This document shows positions 19,266 to 29,927 of a stretch of DNA of 64,000 bases, piece after piece; positions within the stretch are counted from its first letter, which is position 1, and every line of letters starts with the position of its first letter. The position numbers and the translations under genes are program-made. Location of the stretch: assembly GCA_029834535.1 (NCBI GenBank), contig JAQMWT010000360.1:124001-188000 (forward strand), given 5' to 3'. Under the pieces are notes generated by a model, which searched no databases, was not told the origin of the DNA, and saw only the letters and a program-made list of their open reading frames with translations. This stretch comes from Chrysophaeum taylorii. Its lineage: Eukaryota; Sar; Pelagophyceae; Pelagomonadales; Pelagomonadaceae.

Positions 19266-20875
19266 CTATATCACGGCCGGCTGCGTCGGCGCGAACTTCT
19301 CGGACGCGCTGCGTCAAGCAAACTACGACTACGCGCGCTTCTTCTTCTTCTTCTTCTTCTCGAAACGGAACTCACGCAACTGCAACGCAACACTTGAGAT
19401 CTCCGCTGACGACGACCTCAACCTCATTCTGCTGGAATACCGGGCGAACGCGGCAGCGCCGAAAACGTCCAAACAAAAAGACATCAACATCGACTCAAAT
19501 CCAATCCGTCGACGACGTAGCAGAACGCTTCGAAAAAACAGGTAGTAGTATTTCGATGCTCTCTTGCTTGCCAAAGAAAAAAAAAAATCGCCTGCAATTT
19601 GACCGCCTGCGTGCTCGTCGTCGCTGACGTGGTTCGCGCGATTGGATTGCTAACCTGACCGAATGCCGCAAGATTCTCGAAGAGCGAGCAGCCGGTGGTC
19701 ACTAGGAAAACATTAACGAGGCACCCGTCCAACTTTCACAGGGTGTGCTGCGAAAGCACGCGCGTCAGCCTGCGCTGTTGTATGATCCCCGGACGGAGCT
19801 ACGCGAGCGTCCGCACCACCCCGTTACCGCATCCGAATAGCGCGAATCCAGTCAGTCCCCATCGCAAGGCGGCGCGCTCTGCTGTCAGATTATCGGCTTC
19901 CGCCGCCGCGGCTCAACTACGACTCCTGGGCAGACCTACTACACGAGCGCGAGCACGGGCATATGCCAACTGGCGTGCTGAACCATCACGACGGTCGCCG
20001 CGCGCGCATCGCTCCAACCTCGCGAAATTTCCGGCTCTCAAGTGCACGCGTACCAAACGGAGCACTCTGGCGCCTTCACGAATAGTATACCCTATTCGCA
20101 CGCGACCATCGAAGACGTGCGGCGTTCCAACAAACTTCACGAAATCGGACAAGCTGTGCTCAACAAGTACTATGCGGGCCAGGCGTTTCGTGTGCCGAGG
20201 GACGAAACCGCGTCTCCCGTACTCGAGACAGGACCTTTCGCCCGACAACGACGCTGACGCTCGCCTACCGCGGTCCTTACGGCAACATAAAACCGCTCCT
20301 AGACTCTCGAAAGACCGTCGAAGATGTCGACATATTCAACCATCGCAACGATCTCGTCGTCGGGGACCTTAGCTCGGGCGACCTACTTCGCGTAGTCGCA
20401 TCGCACAGTCTAGGATATTCACGGCCGAAAGCACCAGCGCAGGGCGGCCCACGGTGGCGCCTACCACGATATGCATCATAAGGACGCTCATCTAAGCCGC
20501 GTCGACATGGCCATGGCTCGACAAAAAATAGCGAACTACGCGAAACTATCCAGGCGAAGCCACGCTGTGTCTGCTTCGAGTGCCGCCAAATTTCCTCATC
20601 ATCGAAGCATCAAGTACGAAGCACGGAACATCAATAAACTCATTGACTGACTGTCGCGCGTGGCGAGTCTTCAAGTCGCTCGTCTACGCGCGAAAGCACA
20701 GCCCTTGAAAGACGTTTTCTGCTGCGAAAAAAAGAGCAATAATGGCAAAGCAGAGGTAATTAATTGCATGCGGCCATTGCCAGCGAGAAGAAACCTATGA
20801 CGCGCCACAATACGAACTCTTCGACGGTTAGACTCCGAACGACTCCAACACTGCCGATTTCGGGCTCGGCAATCG
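19266..20875 (+). repeat. Unclassified coding repeat X, copy 1
   Basis: Aligns in the same orientation with 61805-63375. The shared start is CGGCTGCGTCG followed by GCGCGAACTTCTCGGACGCG; near the end both have GCATGCGGCCATTGCCAG. Similar protein pieces occur in both copies (PMPTGVL/PMPTVLL; KTVEDVDIFNHR/KTVEYVDIFKHR; YARKHSL/LARKHNL), split over several frames with stops. So this is a protein-coding mobile or duplicated element, now dead in both places. No catalytic motif I can name. Copy 1 is interrupted more often. Confidence 0.68.
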
Positions 20876-21507
20876 GCCTCCACGCCAAATTGCCGACCTC
20901 ACTCTGCATGGACGGCTTGATCTCTCCGTTGTCAAAATGGCGGACGCAACTTTTTTTTTCGCGGAAAGGAGAACTGTGGGTGGTTAGTAGAAGGCCCGAC
21001 TCAATCCTGTAAAGGCACCCAACTCGAGCAGCGCTCATTGGTCGTTTGGTGGATATGCATACGCCGACGCGCAAACTCGTAGGTGAGATGCTGATTGGCA
21101 AGCACCGGAGCTGCCAGTCCTTGTGGAGTCTGCTGTCGCTGCCAACCACCAGATCCTCGAGCCAGTTCCCGAGCTTCTTGCCAACGTTCTTGGCCGCCTT
21201 GTGCAAGAATGGGTAGAGCCAACAAGCGCCGTCGGCGTTTTACTTTACCCCTGTGATGAGCTGGCGAAGTGGGCAAGCTCTTCAAGAATATCGAGAAAGA
21301 AAGACACACGAAGTACGGCTTCCTCCCCAAACTCACCAAGATCGCCAACGTCGCCGATGAGACCACACGATCCCCGCCGAAGAAAACCAAGAGGACGACA
21401 CGGACTCGCCGGAACAGTAGACGGCTGGCGTGCATTCGGCGGCGGATACGAAAAAGACTGCATTTTTACTTTATTTTACTTTACCCTAGACTCGATAATA
21501 ATAACCA
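20876..21507. other. Intergenic, no supported gene
   Basis: Lies between repeat X and Helitron copy C. Open frames on both strands exist but lack any recognisable feature. Confidence 0.45.
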
Positions 21508-22536
21508 CAAGTGCAGGCCAGTAATTTCACCTATCTCTAACCCCAGTAAGTTCACCTGGTCCCAGTAAGTTTCATATAAGTTCACCTGGTCAGTAAGTTC
21601 AGTAAGTTCACCTAGCTCACACCAACTCCTTTGAGCTCGTCGCTCTCGCCTCCGCCAATCTAAGCTGCTTTGATCCGCACGCGCCGCCAACCTTTGAGTT
21701 TACTCTAAAACCTTTTACTCTAAAAACCCCAGTATGTTCACCTGGTTCCAGTTTCACCTGGTCACTCAGCTCACCTAGTCCCAATCTCCAACCCCAGTAA
21801 GTTCACCTGGTCCCAGTAAGTTCACCTACAGTGCGCGTGTAGACGCCGTGAGAGGGCTTATCGGTACTGCGCGGCACGTGTGGGGTAGGGTGGAGTCGTC
21901 GACCCAGATGAGTATATCCTCGGGGATGCCGATCGACAGAGAGCCACGTAGAGCTGGACGTGGCAGAAGACGGGCTTCGCCAAGAGGACGCCGACCTCGC
22001 GGGGCGTCTGGCCCTGGCTCTTGTTGATCGTTTGGCGTAGGCGGGCCTTAAGCGATACAGGTTGGAGGAGCCTCGGTGACAACGACACGATCGATCATGT
22101 ATCTGGTACCGTTGCAGTGGCCGTGCGACGGGTCGAGGTTGCGAAGACATTAAGCTCGCGATCAAAGTCAGCATGCTGTTGGTTGTCAGGGAGTTGAAAA
22201 CTCTACTGTAAAGAGCGAGGCGTCGTCTTCCGACCCAGCCTAGTCAGCCAAAAAGAACTCCGACGCCTCGTCTCCGGGAAAAAAAGGCCGCGGTCATGCG
22301 CGCGTTGTCAGCACCGACAACATCGTTTCGACGGGGCGTGAGAATGGCGCGCTGAAAGAGCCGCCGCGGGTCGTGGAAATAGTCTGCGAGGTCGCCGTAG
22401 ACGGCTTGGAGGATCACTGTCTGGCTCTCGCGCCTACCTGATCCTTACTCTCGCGCCTACCTGATCCTTACCCTAAATCGAGGGACAAACAAACAGACAA
22501 ACAAACAAACAAACATCTGTCGATTAGTAGTTAGGA
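21508..22536 (-). mobile_element. Helitron-type element fragment, copy C
   Basis: 1029 bp with the same ends as copies A and D (CAAGTGCAGGCCAGTAA on the left, GTAGTTAGGA on the right). In the minus strand it codes degenerate PIF1-helicase pieces: [10 protein letters not shown] and [15 protein letters not shown] in one frame, NLDPSHGHCNGTR in another. The left side has iterated AGTAAGTTCACCT units. Frameshifts between motifs make it non-functional. Confidence 0.78.
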
Positions 22537-22594
22537 AGCGAGAGGGGTAAAGTAAAAGGCAATAAAGTAAAGTCAAGTTACGAATTATGTTTTA

Positions 22595-23908
22595 TTACCC
22601 TATTCTTTTTTTACTCTGCAAAGGACATTGTCGTAATACTAGCGGCGGAGGCTGCCGCCGCCGCCGCCCATGGGGGGTGGGACGCCTGCGAAATAAAAAG
22701 TTACGAGACGAGAAGAAACGCAAAAACTGACGGAGGTCGTCGGCGGCGCCGAGGGTAACGTCGAGCGGGACCTTGACTGTGACGACGTCGTCCTGCGCGC
22801 TGCCGTCGACGGCGACGCGCTGGCCGCGGGCGACGAGAACAGAAATCTTGTCTCCCGGTTTCCTGAGGTCGAGCGCCTTGAACATGTCGGACTCCGAGTT
22901 GATCTTGGAGCCGTCGATCTCGACGATGACGTCGCCGAGCTGGAGGCTGCCGTCCTGAGACCTGGAGGTGCCCCGCATGCCGGCGGCGGCGGCGGGGCCG
23001 TCGGCGGGCGCGGCGAGGACGAGGACGCCCGCGTCGATGCCGAGGGCGCGGGCTTGCTGCGTCTCGAGGAAACTAACCCCCAGGACGGGTCTCGAGACGC
23101 GGCCGAAGGCGACGAGGGACTCGACGACTGTCTTGAGGGTGTCGACGGGGATGGCGAAGCCGACTCCGCTCGAGGCGCCCGAGGGCGAGAAAATCGCCGC
23201 ATTCATGCCGATCAGTTTGCCCTGGGAATCGAGCAGAGGTCCGCCAGAATTGCCCGGATTGATGGCCGCGTCGGTCTGGATTACGTTGGTGATTGGTCGA
23301 CCCGTCGGGGACCGCATCTCGCGGCCGAGCCCCGACACAACCCCCTGCGTCAGCGTGTGGTCGAGTCCGAACGGATTTCCTATCGCGAATACCGAAGATC
23401 CGACTCGGAGACTCGACGAAGACCCAACGACGATAGGTCGCAGCGCCGTGGGATCGATCTGGCCCTCCCCGTCCACCGTCAGCACGGCGATGTCCTTGTC
23501 GGGGTCCACCCCCCTCAGCGCCGCCGTCCGTACGATCTTCCCGCCCGACGTCGCGTCCACGAGCGTCACTTTCGCCTCGACCGCGTTCCGGATCACGTGG
23601 TAGTTCGTCACGATGTGACCCAGCTTGTCCCACACAAATCCGCTCCCCGTTCCCGCGGGAACCTCCATCACGTTCATGGTCAGCGCGTCCCGCTGCTCCA
23701 CGAAGGTGTCGATGAACACGACAGACGGAGTGTTCTTTTCGAACAACGTCACCGTCTCCGCCTCCACCTTCTGCAGCTCCGACGCCGACGCGGCGGACAC
23801 GCCGCCGCCGCCGCCGCCGCATAGAGGCCCCAGCACCACCGCCCGACGCGACACCTGCACGGCCGCGACTCCACACGACAACCACCACACCAACATCGTG
23901 ATCATCAT
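22595..23908 (-). CDS. Deg/HtrA serine protease with PDZ domain, probably plastid (thylakoid lumen)
   Basis: 437 residues from the ATG at 23908. The N-terminus has a hydrophobic signal-like segment (to about Q18), then SRRAVVLG and a Gly-rich stretch ending SAASA, resembling a twin-arginine thylakoid signal, so a lumenal site is inferred. The trypsin-like domain has the full triad H104 (TNYHV), D139 (DPDKDIAVL) and S221 (NPGNSGGPL). One PDZ domain covers about 275-390. Family members degrade damaged proteins, for example of photosystem II. The last 35 residues are Arg/Pro-rich and odd. A 19-base stretch with GT..AG ends (about 22680-22700) would, if removed, give a Gly-rich end stopping at 22639; such a short intron would be exceptional, so the unspliced form is given. 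Confidence 0.93.
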   Translation of the reverse strand: MMITMLVWWLSCGVAAVQVSRRAVVLGPLCGGGGGGVSAASASELQKVEAETVTLFEKNTPSVVFIDTFVEQRDALTMNVMEVPAGTGSGFVWDKLGHIVTNYHVIRNAVEAKVTLVDATSGGKIVRTAALRGVDPDKDIAVLTVDGEGQIDPTALRPIVVGSSSSLRVGSSVFAIGNPFGLDHTLTQGVVSGLGREMRSPTGRPITNVIQTDAAINPGNSGGPLLDSQGKLIGMNAAIFSPSGASSGVGFAIPVDTLKTVVESLVAFGRVSRPVLGVSFLETQQARALGIDAGVLVLAAPADGPAAAAGMRGTSRSQDGSLQLGDVIVEIDGSKINSESDMFKALDLRKPGDKISVLVARGQRVAVDGSAQDDVVTVKVPLDVTLGAADDLRQFLRFFSSRNFLFRRRPTPHGRRRRQPPPLVLRQCPLQSKKRIG

Positions 23909-24002
23909 CCCATACCCTTCTTCCAGTTATTACTACCGTCCGTCAGGGGGGGTTGGTTTTTAAGAATACCGTGGTATCACGGTTATGTAGGTGATGAATA
24001 AC

Positions 24003-24262
24003 CGGGCGTGCCGGTTGGCAGCCGGAACGTTCGCAGTGGGACGGGGTATGGCCGGGGGGCGAAAACGGAAGGTTATCGACGAGTTGGTTGTCAGTCACAT
24101 CGCGGTCTCCTCGTCGTCGCATGGCGACAAGCTTGATGGTCACTCTCCGCCGACCGACCTTTTTTTCGGCGCTCCTCGCCTATAGGCCCGTGATCCCGGA
24201 CTGGCTCCTGTCGGTCCGGCCTGGCTCCCATGCTCGGGAGAGGTCTGAAGTTAGTTAGTTAG
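24003..24262 (-). repeat. Dispersed repeat R1, copy 3
   Basis: Highly similar to copy 4 (38156-38433): GCCGGTTGGCAGCCGGAACG, then GGGACGGGGTATGGCCGGGG, through GGCTCCTGTCGGTCCGGCCT and AGAGGTCTGAAG to a GTTAGTTAG end. It sits 95 bp upstream of the Deg start. No protein-coding function evident. Confidence 0.85.
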
Positions 24263-25359
24263 AATAACCGGGTTATTTATTATCTGGGTTGGTTATTATA
24301 TGGTTATTATTATTACTTACATGTGTGACGAACTCAGGCAGGGGGAGTTTATGTTTTTCACCGCCAGGTCGGTCAGCTTGCCCCCCTGTTTTCACGACCT
24401 TCTCTGTGCTCTCCGCTATTTTCCGCTTTTCGCTCGCTCGTGCGGGCCGCTTGTGCGTCGCGCGTGCCCGCCCTCAAGACGCACGCCTGGCTCCAGGTGC
24501 TCACCCGGCGCCGCCTTCGCCGCGCTCTCGCCACGCGTCTCAATCCTTGCGTCCCGCCAAATCGCATGGTTCATTATTATTAATGAAAGTGTCCAATTCC
24601 GAGGCAGAAGGAGCCAGGATGGACGGTCGCAGAGGAAGAAGGTTCGGCCTAGGTGCGCCTCGACAGTATTGGCACGCCGCAGCAGGAGGACTTTATCGTG
24701 CTCACGTGTGTGATGAGGTCTCATGCTCAAATCAAAGCACGGCAGCTGGTCTCCAAGTTGCTTCGAGACGCCGGAGTGTAGCGCGTGGTGAAATTGTTGT
24801 TGCGGATTGTTTGCGCGTGAAGGCGGATACGTCGTCGCGAGTGACCAATGTAGCGAGCTCTGCGGAGGTAGCCGGAACTTGAGAGTCCATGTAGTATTGT
24901 GTTGAACGAACTTTTCGTAAAAAAAACGTCAGGCAGCCTCGTCGTATTACGTAATAATTCTTTCACTTGATGAAAGTAATATTTCGTTGTTGTTGTTGTT
25001 GTTGTTGTTGAGCTGTTTTGTTTTTCGGCAAAAAAAAATCACTTGCCGAAATAGTAGCAAGACCAGGCCGGAGAGAAGCAGTGTGCCCTCGCCCGTGTTG
25101 TCACGTCACAGAGGATTAATTGAAAATACACACAACCACCGACAAGTGACTTGTACCATCCACTTTTGCGCAAGGTCTCGACGACAAACGTCGGAGAAGA
25201 AAGGGGTTTCGCTTCGCGATTTCTTGCCTACCCCTTCTCGAGCAACGCCAAGGCGCGTGAAGTTGGTGATCGAGAAAATCGACACAATGATGAGGCCTCG
25301 TTGGTTGGTTGGTTGGTTGGTTGGTTCGTTCGCGGAGCGATGGTGCCTGATTGGTAGTA
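24263..25359. other. Intergenic, about 1.1 kb, no supported gene
   Basis: Holds a (GTT)n run (about 24985-25012), several poly-A/T runs and a (TTGG)n stretch (about 25300-25326) just before Helitron copy D. Open frames are short and lack recognisable features. Confidence 0.55.
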
Positions 25360-26410
25360 CAAGTGCAGGCCAGTAAGTTCACCTACTCCCAATCTCTAAC
25401 CCCAGTAAGTTCACCTGGCCCCAGTAAGTTTCATATAAGTTCACCTGGTCAGCATTATTATTGACAGTAAGTTCACCTAGCTCACACCAACTCCTTTGAG
25501 CTCGTCGCTCTCGCCTCCGCCAATCTAAGCTGCTTTGATCCGCACGCGCCGCCAACCTTTGAGTTTACTCTAAAAACCCTTTACTCTAAAAACCCCAGTA
25601 TGTTCACCTGGTCCCAGTTTCACCTGGTCACTCAGCTCACCTAGTCCCAATCTCCAACCCCAGTAAGTTCACCTGGTCCCAGTAAGTTCACCTACAGTGC
25701 GCGTGTAGACGCCGTGAGGGGGCTTATCGGTATTGCGCAGCACGTGTGGGGTAGGGTGGAGTCGTCGACCCAGATGAGTATATCCTCGGGGATGCCGATC
25801 GACAGAGAGCCACGTAGAGCTGGACGTGGCAGAAGACGGGCTTGGGAAAGAGGACGCCGACCTCGCGGGGCGTCTGGCCCTGGCTCTTGTTGATCGTTTG
25901 GCGTAGGCGGGCCTTAAGCGATACAGGTTGGAGGAGCCTCGGTGACAACGACACGATCGATCACGTATCTGGTACCGTTGCAGTGGCCGTGCGACGGGTC
26001 GAGGTTGCGAAGACATCAAGCTCGCGATCGAAGTCAGCATGCCGTTGGTTGTCAGGGAGTTGAAAACTCTACAGTAAAGAGCGAGGCGTCGTCTTCCGAC
26101 CCAGCCTAGTCAGCCGAAAAGAACTCCGACGCCTCGTCTCCGGGAAAATAAAGGCCGCGGTCATGCGCGCGTTGTCAGCATCGACAACATCGTTTCGACG
26201 GGGCGTGAGAATGGCGCGCTGGCTAAAGAGCCGCCGCGGGTCGTGGAAATAGTCTGCGAGGTCGCCGTAGACGGCTTGGAGGATCACTGTCTGGCTCTCG
26301 CGCCTACCTGATCCTTACTCTCGCGCCTACCTGATCCTTACCCTAAATCGAGGGACAAACAGACAAACAAACAGACAGACAGACAAACATCTGTCGATTA
26401 GTAGTTAGGA
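25360..26410 (-). mobile_element. Helitron-type element fragment, copy D
   Basis: 1051 bp, uninterrupted, with family ends CAAGTGCAGGCC and GTAGTTAGGA. In coding orientation it begins TCCTAACTACTAATCGACAG and ends CTGCACTTG followed by host T. The left end repeats AGTAAGTTCACC several times. It serves as the empty-site reference that defines the nested insertion in copy A. Confidence 0.8.
25740..26287 (-). pseudogene. PIF1-like helicase C-terminal remnant
   Basis: Three helicase blocks appear in the right order but in different frames: AVYGDLADYFHDP followed by FSQRAILTPRRNDVV (26100-26287); LRNLDPSHGHCNGTR followed by YVIDRVVV (about 25925-26015); [10 protein letters not shown] and [15 protein letters not shown] (about 25790-25895). 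These match the C-terminal RecA-like domain of PIF1 helicases found in Helitron Rep-helicase proteins. The Walker A region and Rep nuclease are absent. Confidence 0.8.
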
Positions 26411-26783
26411 CTTCGTCGCCACAACGGCGACTTTAAAATCATAATAGGTACCGCTGGTTAAATAAACTATCCCGGAGAGAGCGCCGCCGACACGGCACGC
26501 CTGATACGCACGTATTCGCGCGGTAGACGTGTTTGCTCTGGCGGCCGCTGGAGGGTGCGTCGTGCGTGCGTGACGTCCTGGCATCCCGAGTGCTCTGTGG
26601 CGGTCGTTTCATACGATCTCAGTGGGAGGTGGGCGCTTTTTCAGGCAGGATCGCCTGCGTCTCCGATTCGCCACACCTCGGAGTTTCCCTTCAAAAGGAG
26701 TCCACCTCAAAAACCCGGCTTGCTTGGTTGCTTGCATTGACAATTGTACTTTTGCTTCTTTGCCCCCCCCTCCCCAAAAGGGC
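26411..26783. other. Intergenic upstream of the amidohydrolase gene
   Basis: 373 bp. It contains the promoter by position and a C-rich run (TGCCCCCCCCTCCCC) 10 bp before the start. Nothing else identified. Confidence 0.45.
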
Positions 26784-27740
26784 ATGAAAATGATGATAAC
26801 AACCCTAATTTTTGTGATGGGTGCGGCTGCACAGCGGTGCGTGATTAGAAAGGTGTGCGTGGTGGGCGGGACGCACGGGAACGAGTACACGGGTGTGTTC
26901 GTGGTGCGTAAGCTCGAGGCGATGCGGTCGAGGCTGAGCTTGCGGTTCCCAAGCCTGGAGATCACGACCCTCGTCGCCAACGAGGCGGCCCATCGCGAGA
27001 ATCGGCGGTTTTTGGAGGAGGATCTTAATCGTCAGTTCAGCGCGGAGAAGTTGTCGGGCCCGCCGGCGATGTCCCTCGAGGCGCGGCGCGCGAGGGAGCT
27101 GATCGCGTCGGTGTTTGGGCAGAAGGCGTCGCCGAATTTCGACCTGGTGGTGGACTTGCACACGACGACGGCGAATATGGGCGCTACTATAATTGCGGAT
27201 CAGTGGGACGCCTTTGCCGTTCGCGCCGCGGCTCACCTTACCACCAAGGGCGACCGCAAGATTCTGTACAACGCGATTCCGAGTCGCGAGAATTCGCCTT
27301 ATCTCGCGTCGATAGGTAAGCACGCGCTCCAGATCGAGTGCGGGCCGACTCCCCAGGGGGTTCTTCGCCACGACGTCGTCGAAGCCACCGAGGCTGCGTT
27401 GTTCGACCTCCTCGAATTCCTCGAAAATGGGGGCGAGGTGCCGGGGGAGGTCGAGGCGTTTACGACGGACGGCAGCCACGAGAAGCTCGAGTGGCCGGTC
27501 GACGAGTTTGGGTTCCCGACGGCCGTCGTCTCCAAGTCCCTCCAGGACCGGGACTTTATGCCGCTTGCTCCCGGGGACCCCGTCTTTGTGTCCTACGACG
27601 GGTCGGTCGTTCCGTACGAAGGGAATGACACCGTCTACCCCATCTTCATCAACGAGGGCGGCTACTACTACGCTTCCTCCGGCCGCGGCATCGGCCTCTC
27701 GCGCAAAATCACCCTCAAAGTAGTCAAAGAAGAATTATGA
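26784..27740 (+). CDS. Aspartoacylase-like amidohydrolase (AstE/AspA family)
   Basis: 318 residues from the ATG at 26784; an upstream frame extension begins at a non-ATG codon. Residues 1-17 (MKMMITTLIFVMGAAAQ) look like a signal peptide. The zinc site is clear: H31 and E34 in GGTHGNEYTG, H126 in DLHTTTANMG. The substrate-binding EEDLNRQF (like the DLNR of human ASPA) and the catalytic Glu in IECGPTPQG (E185) are present. The length fits aspartoacylase (about 310). The family hydrolyses N-acyl amino acids such as N-acetyl-aspartate, or N-acyl aromatic amino acids; which one cannot be decided. Its stop codon region overlaps by 6 bp the stop of the convergent P450 gene. Confidence 0.93.
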   Translation: MKMMITTLIFVMGAAAQRCVIRKVCVVGGTHGNEYTGVFVVRKLEAMRSRLSLRFPSLEITTLVANEAAHRENRRFLEEDLNRQFSAEKLSGPPAMSLEARRARELIASVFGQKASPNFDLVVDLHTTTANMGATIIADQWDAFAVRAAAHLTTKGDRKILYNAIPSRENSPYLASIGKHALQIECGPTPQGVLRHDVVEATEAALFDLLEFLENGGEVPGEVEAFTTDGSHEKLEWPVDEFGFPTAVVSKSLQDRDFMPLAPGDPVFVSYDGSVVPYEGNDTVYPIFINEGGYYYASSGRGIGLSRKITLKVVKEEL

Positions 27741-29192
27741 TGATGAATCGGCGCGGCGGCGGCGGCGGCGGCTTGTGAACTTGACGGGGAGGCCGCCCTG
27801 GACCCAGAGGGTCATGCCGTTGTCGTAGCGCACCTCGTCCGGCGGAACGAGAAGCTCAAAGTCAAATTTGGTGAGAAGGTCGACCAGGAGCTTGCCGGCA
27901 GAGATGTAGGCGAGGTCCTTTCCCAGGCAGAGCCGGGGTCCGGCGTGGAAGGCGGGAAAGACTTCGACCTTGGGGGGGCGGAACTCGCCGCCGCCGCCGC
28001 CGCCGCCTCGACGATCGAGGTGGCGGGAGGGATCGAACTCGAGACAATTCGGACCCCAGAGGTCGGGCTGGCGGCCCATGGACCACGTGCAGAACATGAT
28101 TCGTTCGCCCCTTTTTATCGGGACCCCGCCGGGCAGGAGATCGTCTTGGTTGGCCGTCTTGAAGTCCGAGTGGACCGACGGGTGGAGGCGAAGCACTTCG
28201 GTGAGTACGGCCTTGACGTAATCAGGATCATTACCCTCCCTTAGCCGCGCCACGATGTCCGGGTGTTCCGCGAGTCGTACCAAAGCCCACGTCAACAGGT
28301 TTGCCGTCGTATCGCGGCCAGCCAATAGGAAGTTCACGACGACGTCCACCAAGAGCTTCCTTTCGCCACGTCGATAGTAAAGAGAGAGAATGTCGGCGCC
28401 GTCCTTCGGAGCTTCCCGGATGACGCGACCTGCGAAGTCGCGAACACCCCGCACCGCCTCGGCAAGCTGCCGCTCGGTGCCGACGTTAAAGATCCGTTTC
28501 AACCGCCAAAACGGATCCACGAACCTCGACGCGCTCAGCCTCGTCGCTTCGTCGAAGGCGACGGCTTCCGAATCGTCGACGGCGACCCCGAACCCGACCT
28601 CCCCGATCACGCGGAAGGTGTAACGCGAAAACAACACCTGCGCGTCCACGGTTCCTGGAAGTTCTTCGAGAAGCTTCGCCGCGTTTTCCTCGACGACCCG
28701 CGTCGCGAACTCCCGGAGTCGTCTCTTCGAGAATTCGTACGAAGCGATTTTCCGCTGTCGCCGCCAGGCCTCGCCGTCGGCATTGAATATCCCGTTCCCC
28801 AGCAGCTCTTTGAATATTTCGCGCCACCGCGGCCCCTTGTCGTAATTTTCGAACCGGCTCACCAGCGCGTGCCGCACCACCTCCGAATCCACCGTACCGA
28901 TCACCCGCGTGTCGTGCGCGAGCCCTATGCTCCAGCACGTCTCGCCGCAGGCCTTGGCGCGCCGCGCGTTTTCGTGGTGGAACTCGAGGATGCTCATCCC
29001 GTAATAGTTCCGGAACACTTCTAAGGGGCCGACGCGAATCGACGGCAGTTCGCACCACCGCTTCACGCGCAGCGCGAGGGTCCAAAAAACGATCGACAAC
29101 CCCACGAACAGACAAAAGCCCCACGCCGCCATCTCCATCTCGACATTCCCGCCGACGATCGCCGTGCACGTCTTGTTCCACGCACTCATCAT
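27735..29192 (-). CDS. Cytochrome P450, CYP86/CYP4-like
   Basis: 485 residues from the ATG at 29192 (GTG upstream ignored). It has an N-terminal membrane anchor (AAWGFCLFVGLSIVFWTLAL), the C-helix WRRQRK, I-helix oxygen-binding AGRDTT, K-helix EVLR (ExxR), FDPSR in place of PERF, and the heme loop FHAGPRLCLG with the thiolate Cys. A Gly-rich run (GGGGGGG) is inserted between the PERF-like and heme motifs. The pattern, especially GPRLCLGKDLA, resembles plant CYP86 fatty-acid omega-hydroxylases. Substrate is inference. Expected in the ER membrane with a P450 reductase partner. Confidence 0.93.
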   Translation of the reverse strand: MMSAWNKTCTAIVGGNVEMEMAAWGFCLFVGLSIVFWTLALRVKRWCELPSIRVGPLEVFRNYYGMSILEFHHENARRAKACGETCWSIGLAHDTRVIGTVDSEVVRHALVSRFENYDKGPRWREIFKELLGNGIFNADGEAWRRQRKIASYEFSKRRLREFATRVVEENAAKLLEELPGTVDAQVLFSRYTFRVIGEVGFGVAVDDSEAVAFDEATRLSASRFVDPFWRLKRIFNVGTERQLAEAVRGVRDFAGRVIREAPKDGADILSLYYRRGERKLLVDVVVNFLLAGRDTTANLLTWALVRLAEHPDIVARLREGNDPDYVKAVLTEVLRLHPSVHSDFKTANQDDLLPGGVPIKRGERIMFCTWSMGRQPDLWGPNCLEFDPSRHLDRRGGGGGGGEFRPPKVEVFPAFHAGPRLCLGKDLAYISAGKLLVDLLTKFDFELLVPPDEVRYDNGMTLWVQGGLPVKFTSRRRRRRADSSS

Positions 29193-29927
29193 CGTCACTG
29201 ACTACTACTGTTCCGTGTGATTGACATAATAGGGCCACCCGCCCTCGTCCAAAAACAACCGCTGAGGAATATTCCGTACTGGCTATTTCAACCCTTCGAC
29301 AACACACGAAAACTTCAAAAAATGAGCTGAGGTGAGGTGAGGTGAGGTGAGGTGAGGTATCGATCGTCCTGCCCGCGTCTGTGTATCCATCCTCCTCCGC
29401 ATCATGGCTCCTTTCTCGCGCGCTATGACTCGCTCGTACCGACGAGCACCTACGCGATGATGATTGTCGAGCTTTTAAGGATCCGATCTACTACTATCTC
29501 TACGTCGGAACGAAACAACGACACATGCTGACGACCACCACCAACTCGACAGTTTAACAACAAAAGTTCGGGCCTTTTTTTTTTTTTTAATTGGAGGGTG
29601 CACCCAGAGAGTGTCGAGGCTTTTTTTTTACGCCTCTGGCATCTGTAGACACCTACCTTCATTCAGACTGCGCCGTACCTATGTTCGGCACCCTCCCTCA
29701 AAGATGGTCGACGTACATCTTGGCTCCCGACCTTTTGGACGTGGCGTTAAGACGAGCCGTGTGAACACGGCTCGACAAGTGTCTTGTTGCCAAAGGGCGA
29801 CGAACTCACTACGAGGAAGTCCGACTTTTTTTTGTACAGACCATCTGAAGGATGACCCGTCCTAGTAGTACCGTTGTTGTTGCAAATTAAAGTGTTTCTA
29901 ACTAACGGGAGGACTTGCACGCCGCGA
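29193..29927. other. Intergenic, about 735 bp
   Basis: Contains a (GAGGT)n microsatellite at 29329-29359 and several T-runs. No supported gene. Confidence 0.55.
29329..29359. repeat. (GAGGT)n microsatellite
   Basis: Six pentamer units, similar in type to the array at 9786. Confidence 0.85.

Noticed and set aside
20760-21206. Minus-strand 148-codon frame
   Set aside because: Starts from a non-ATG codon, runs into repeat X, and has no recognisable motif.
24289-24882. 197-codon plus-strand frame
   Set aside because: No conserved feature, unusual composition, poly-T and repeat surroundings.
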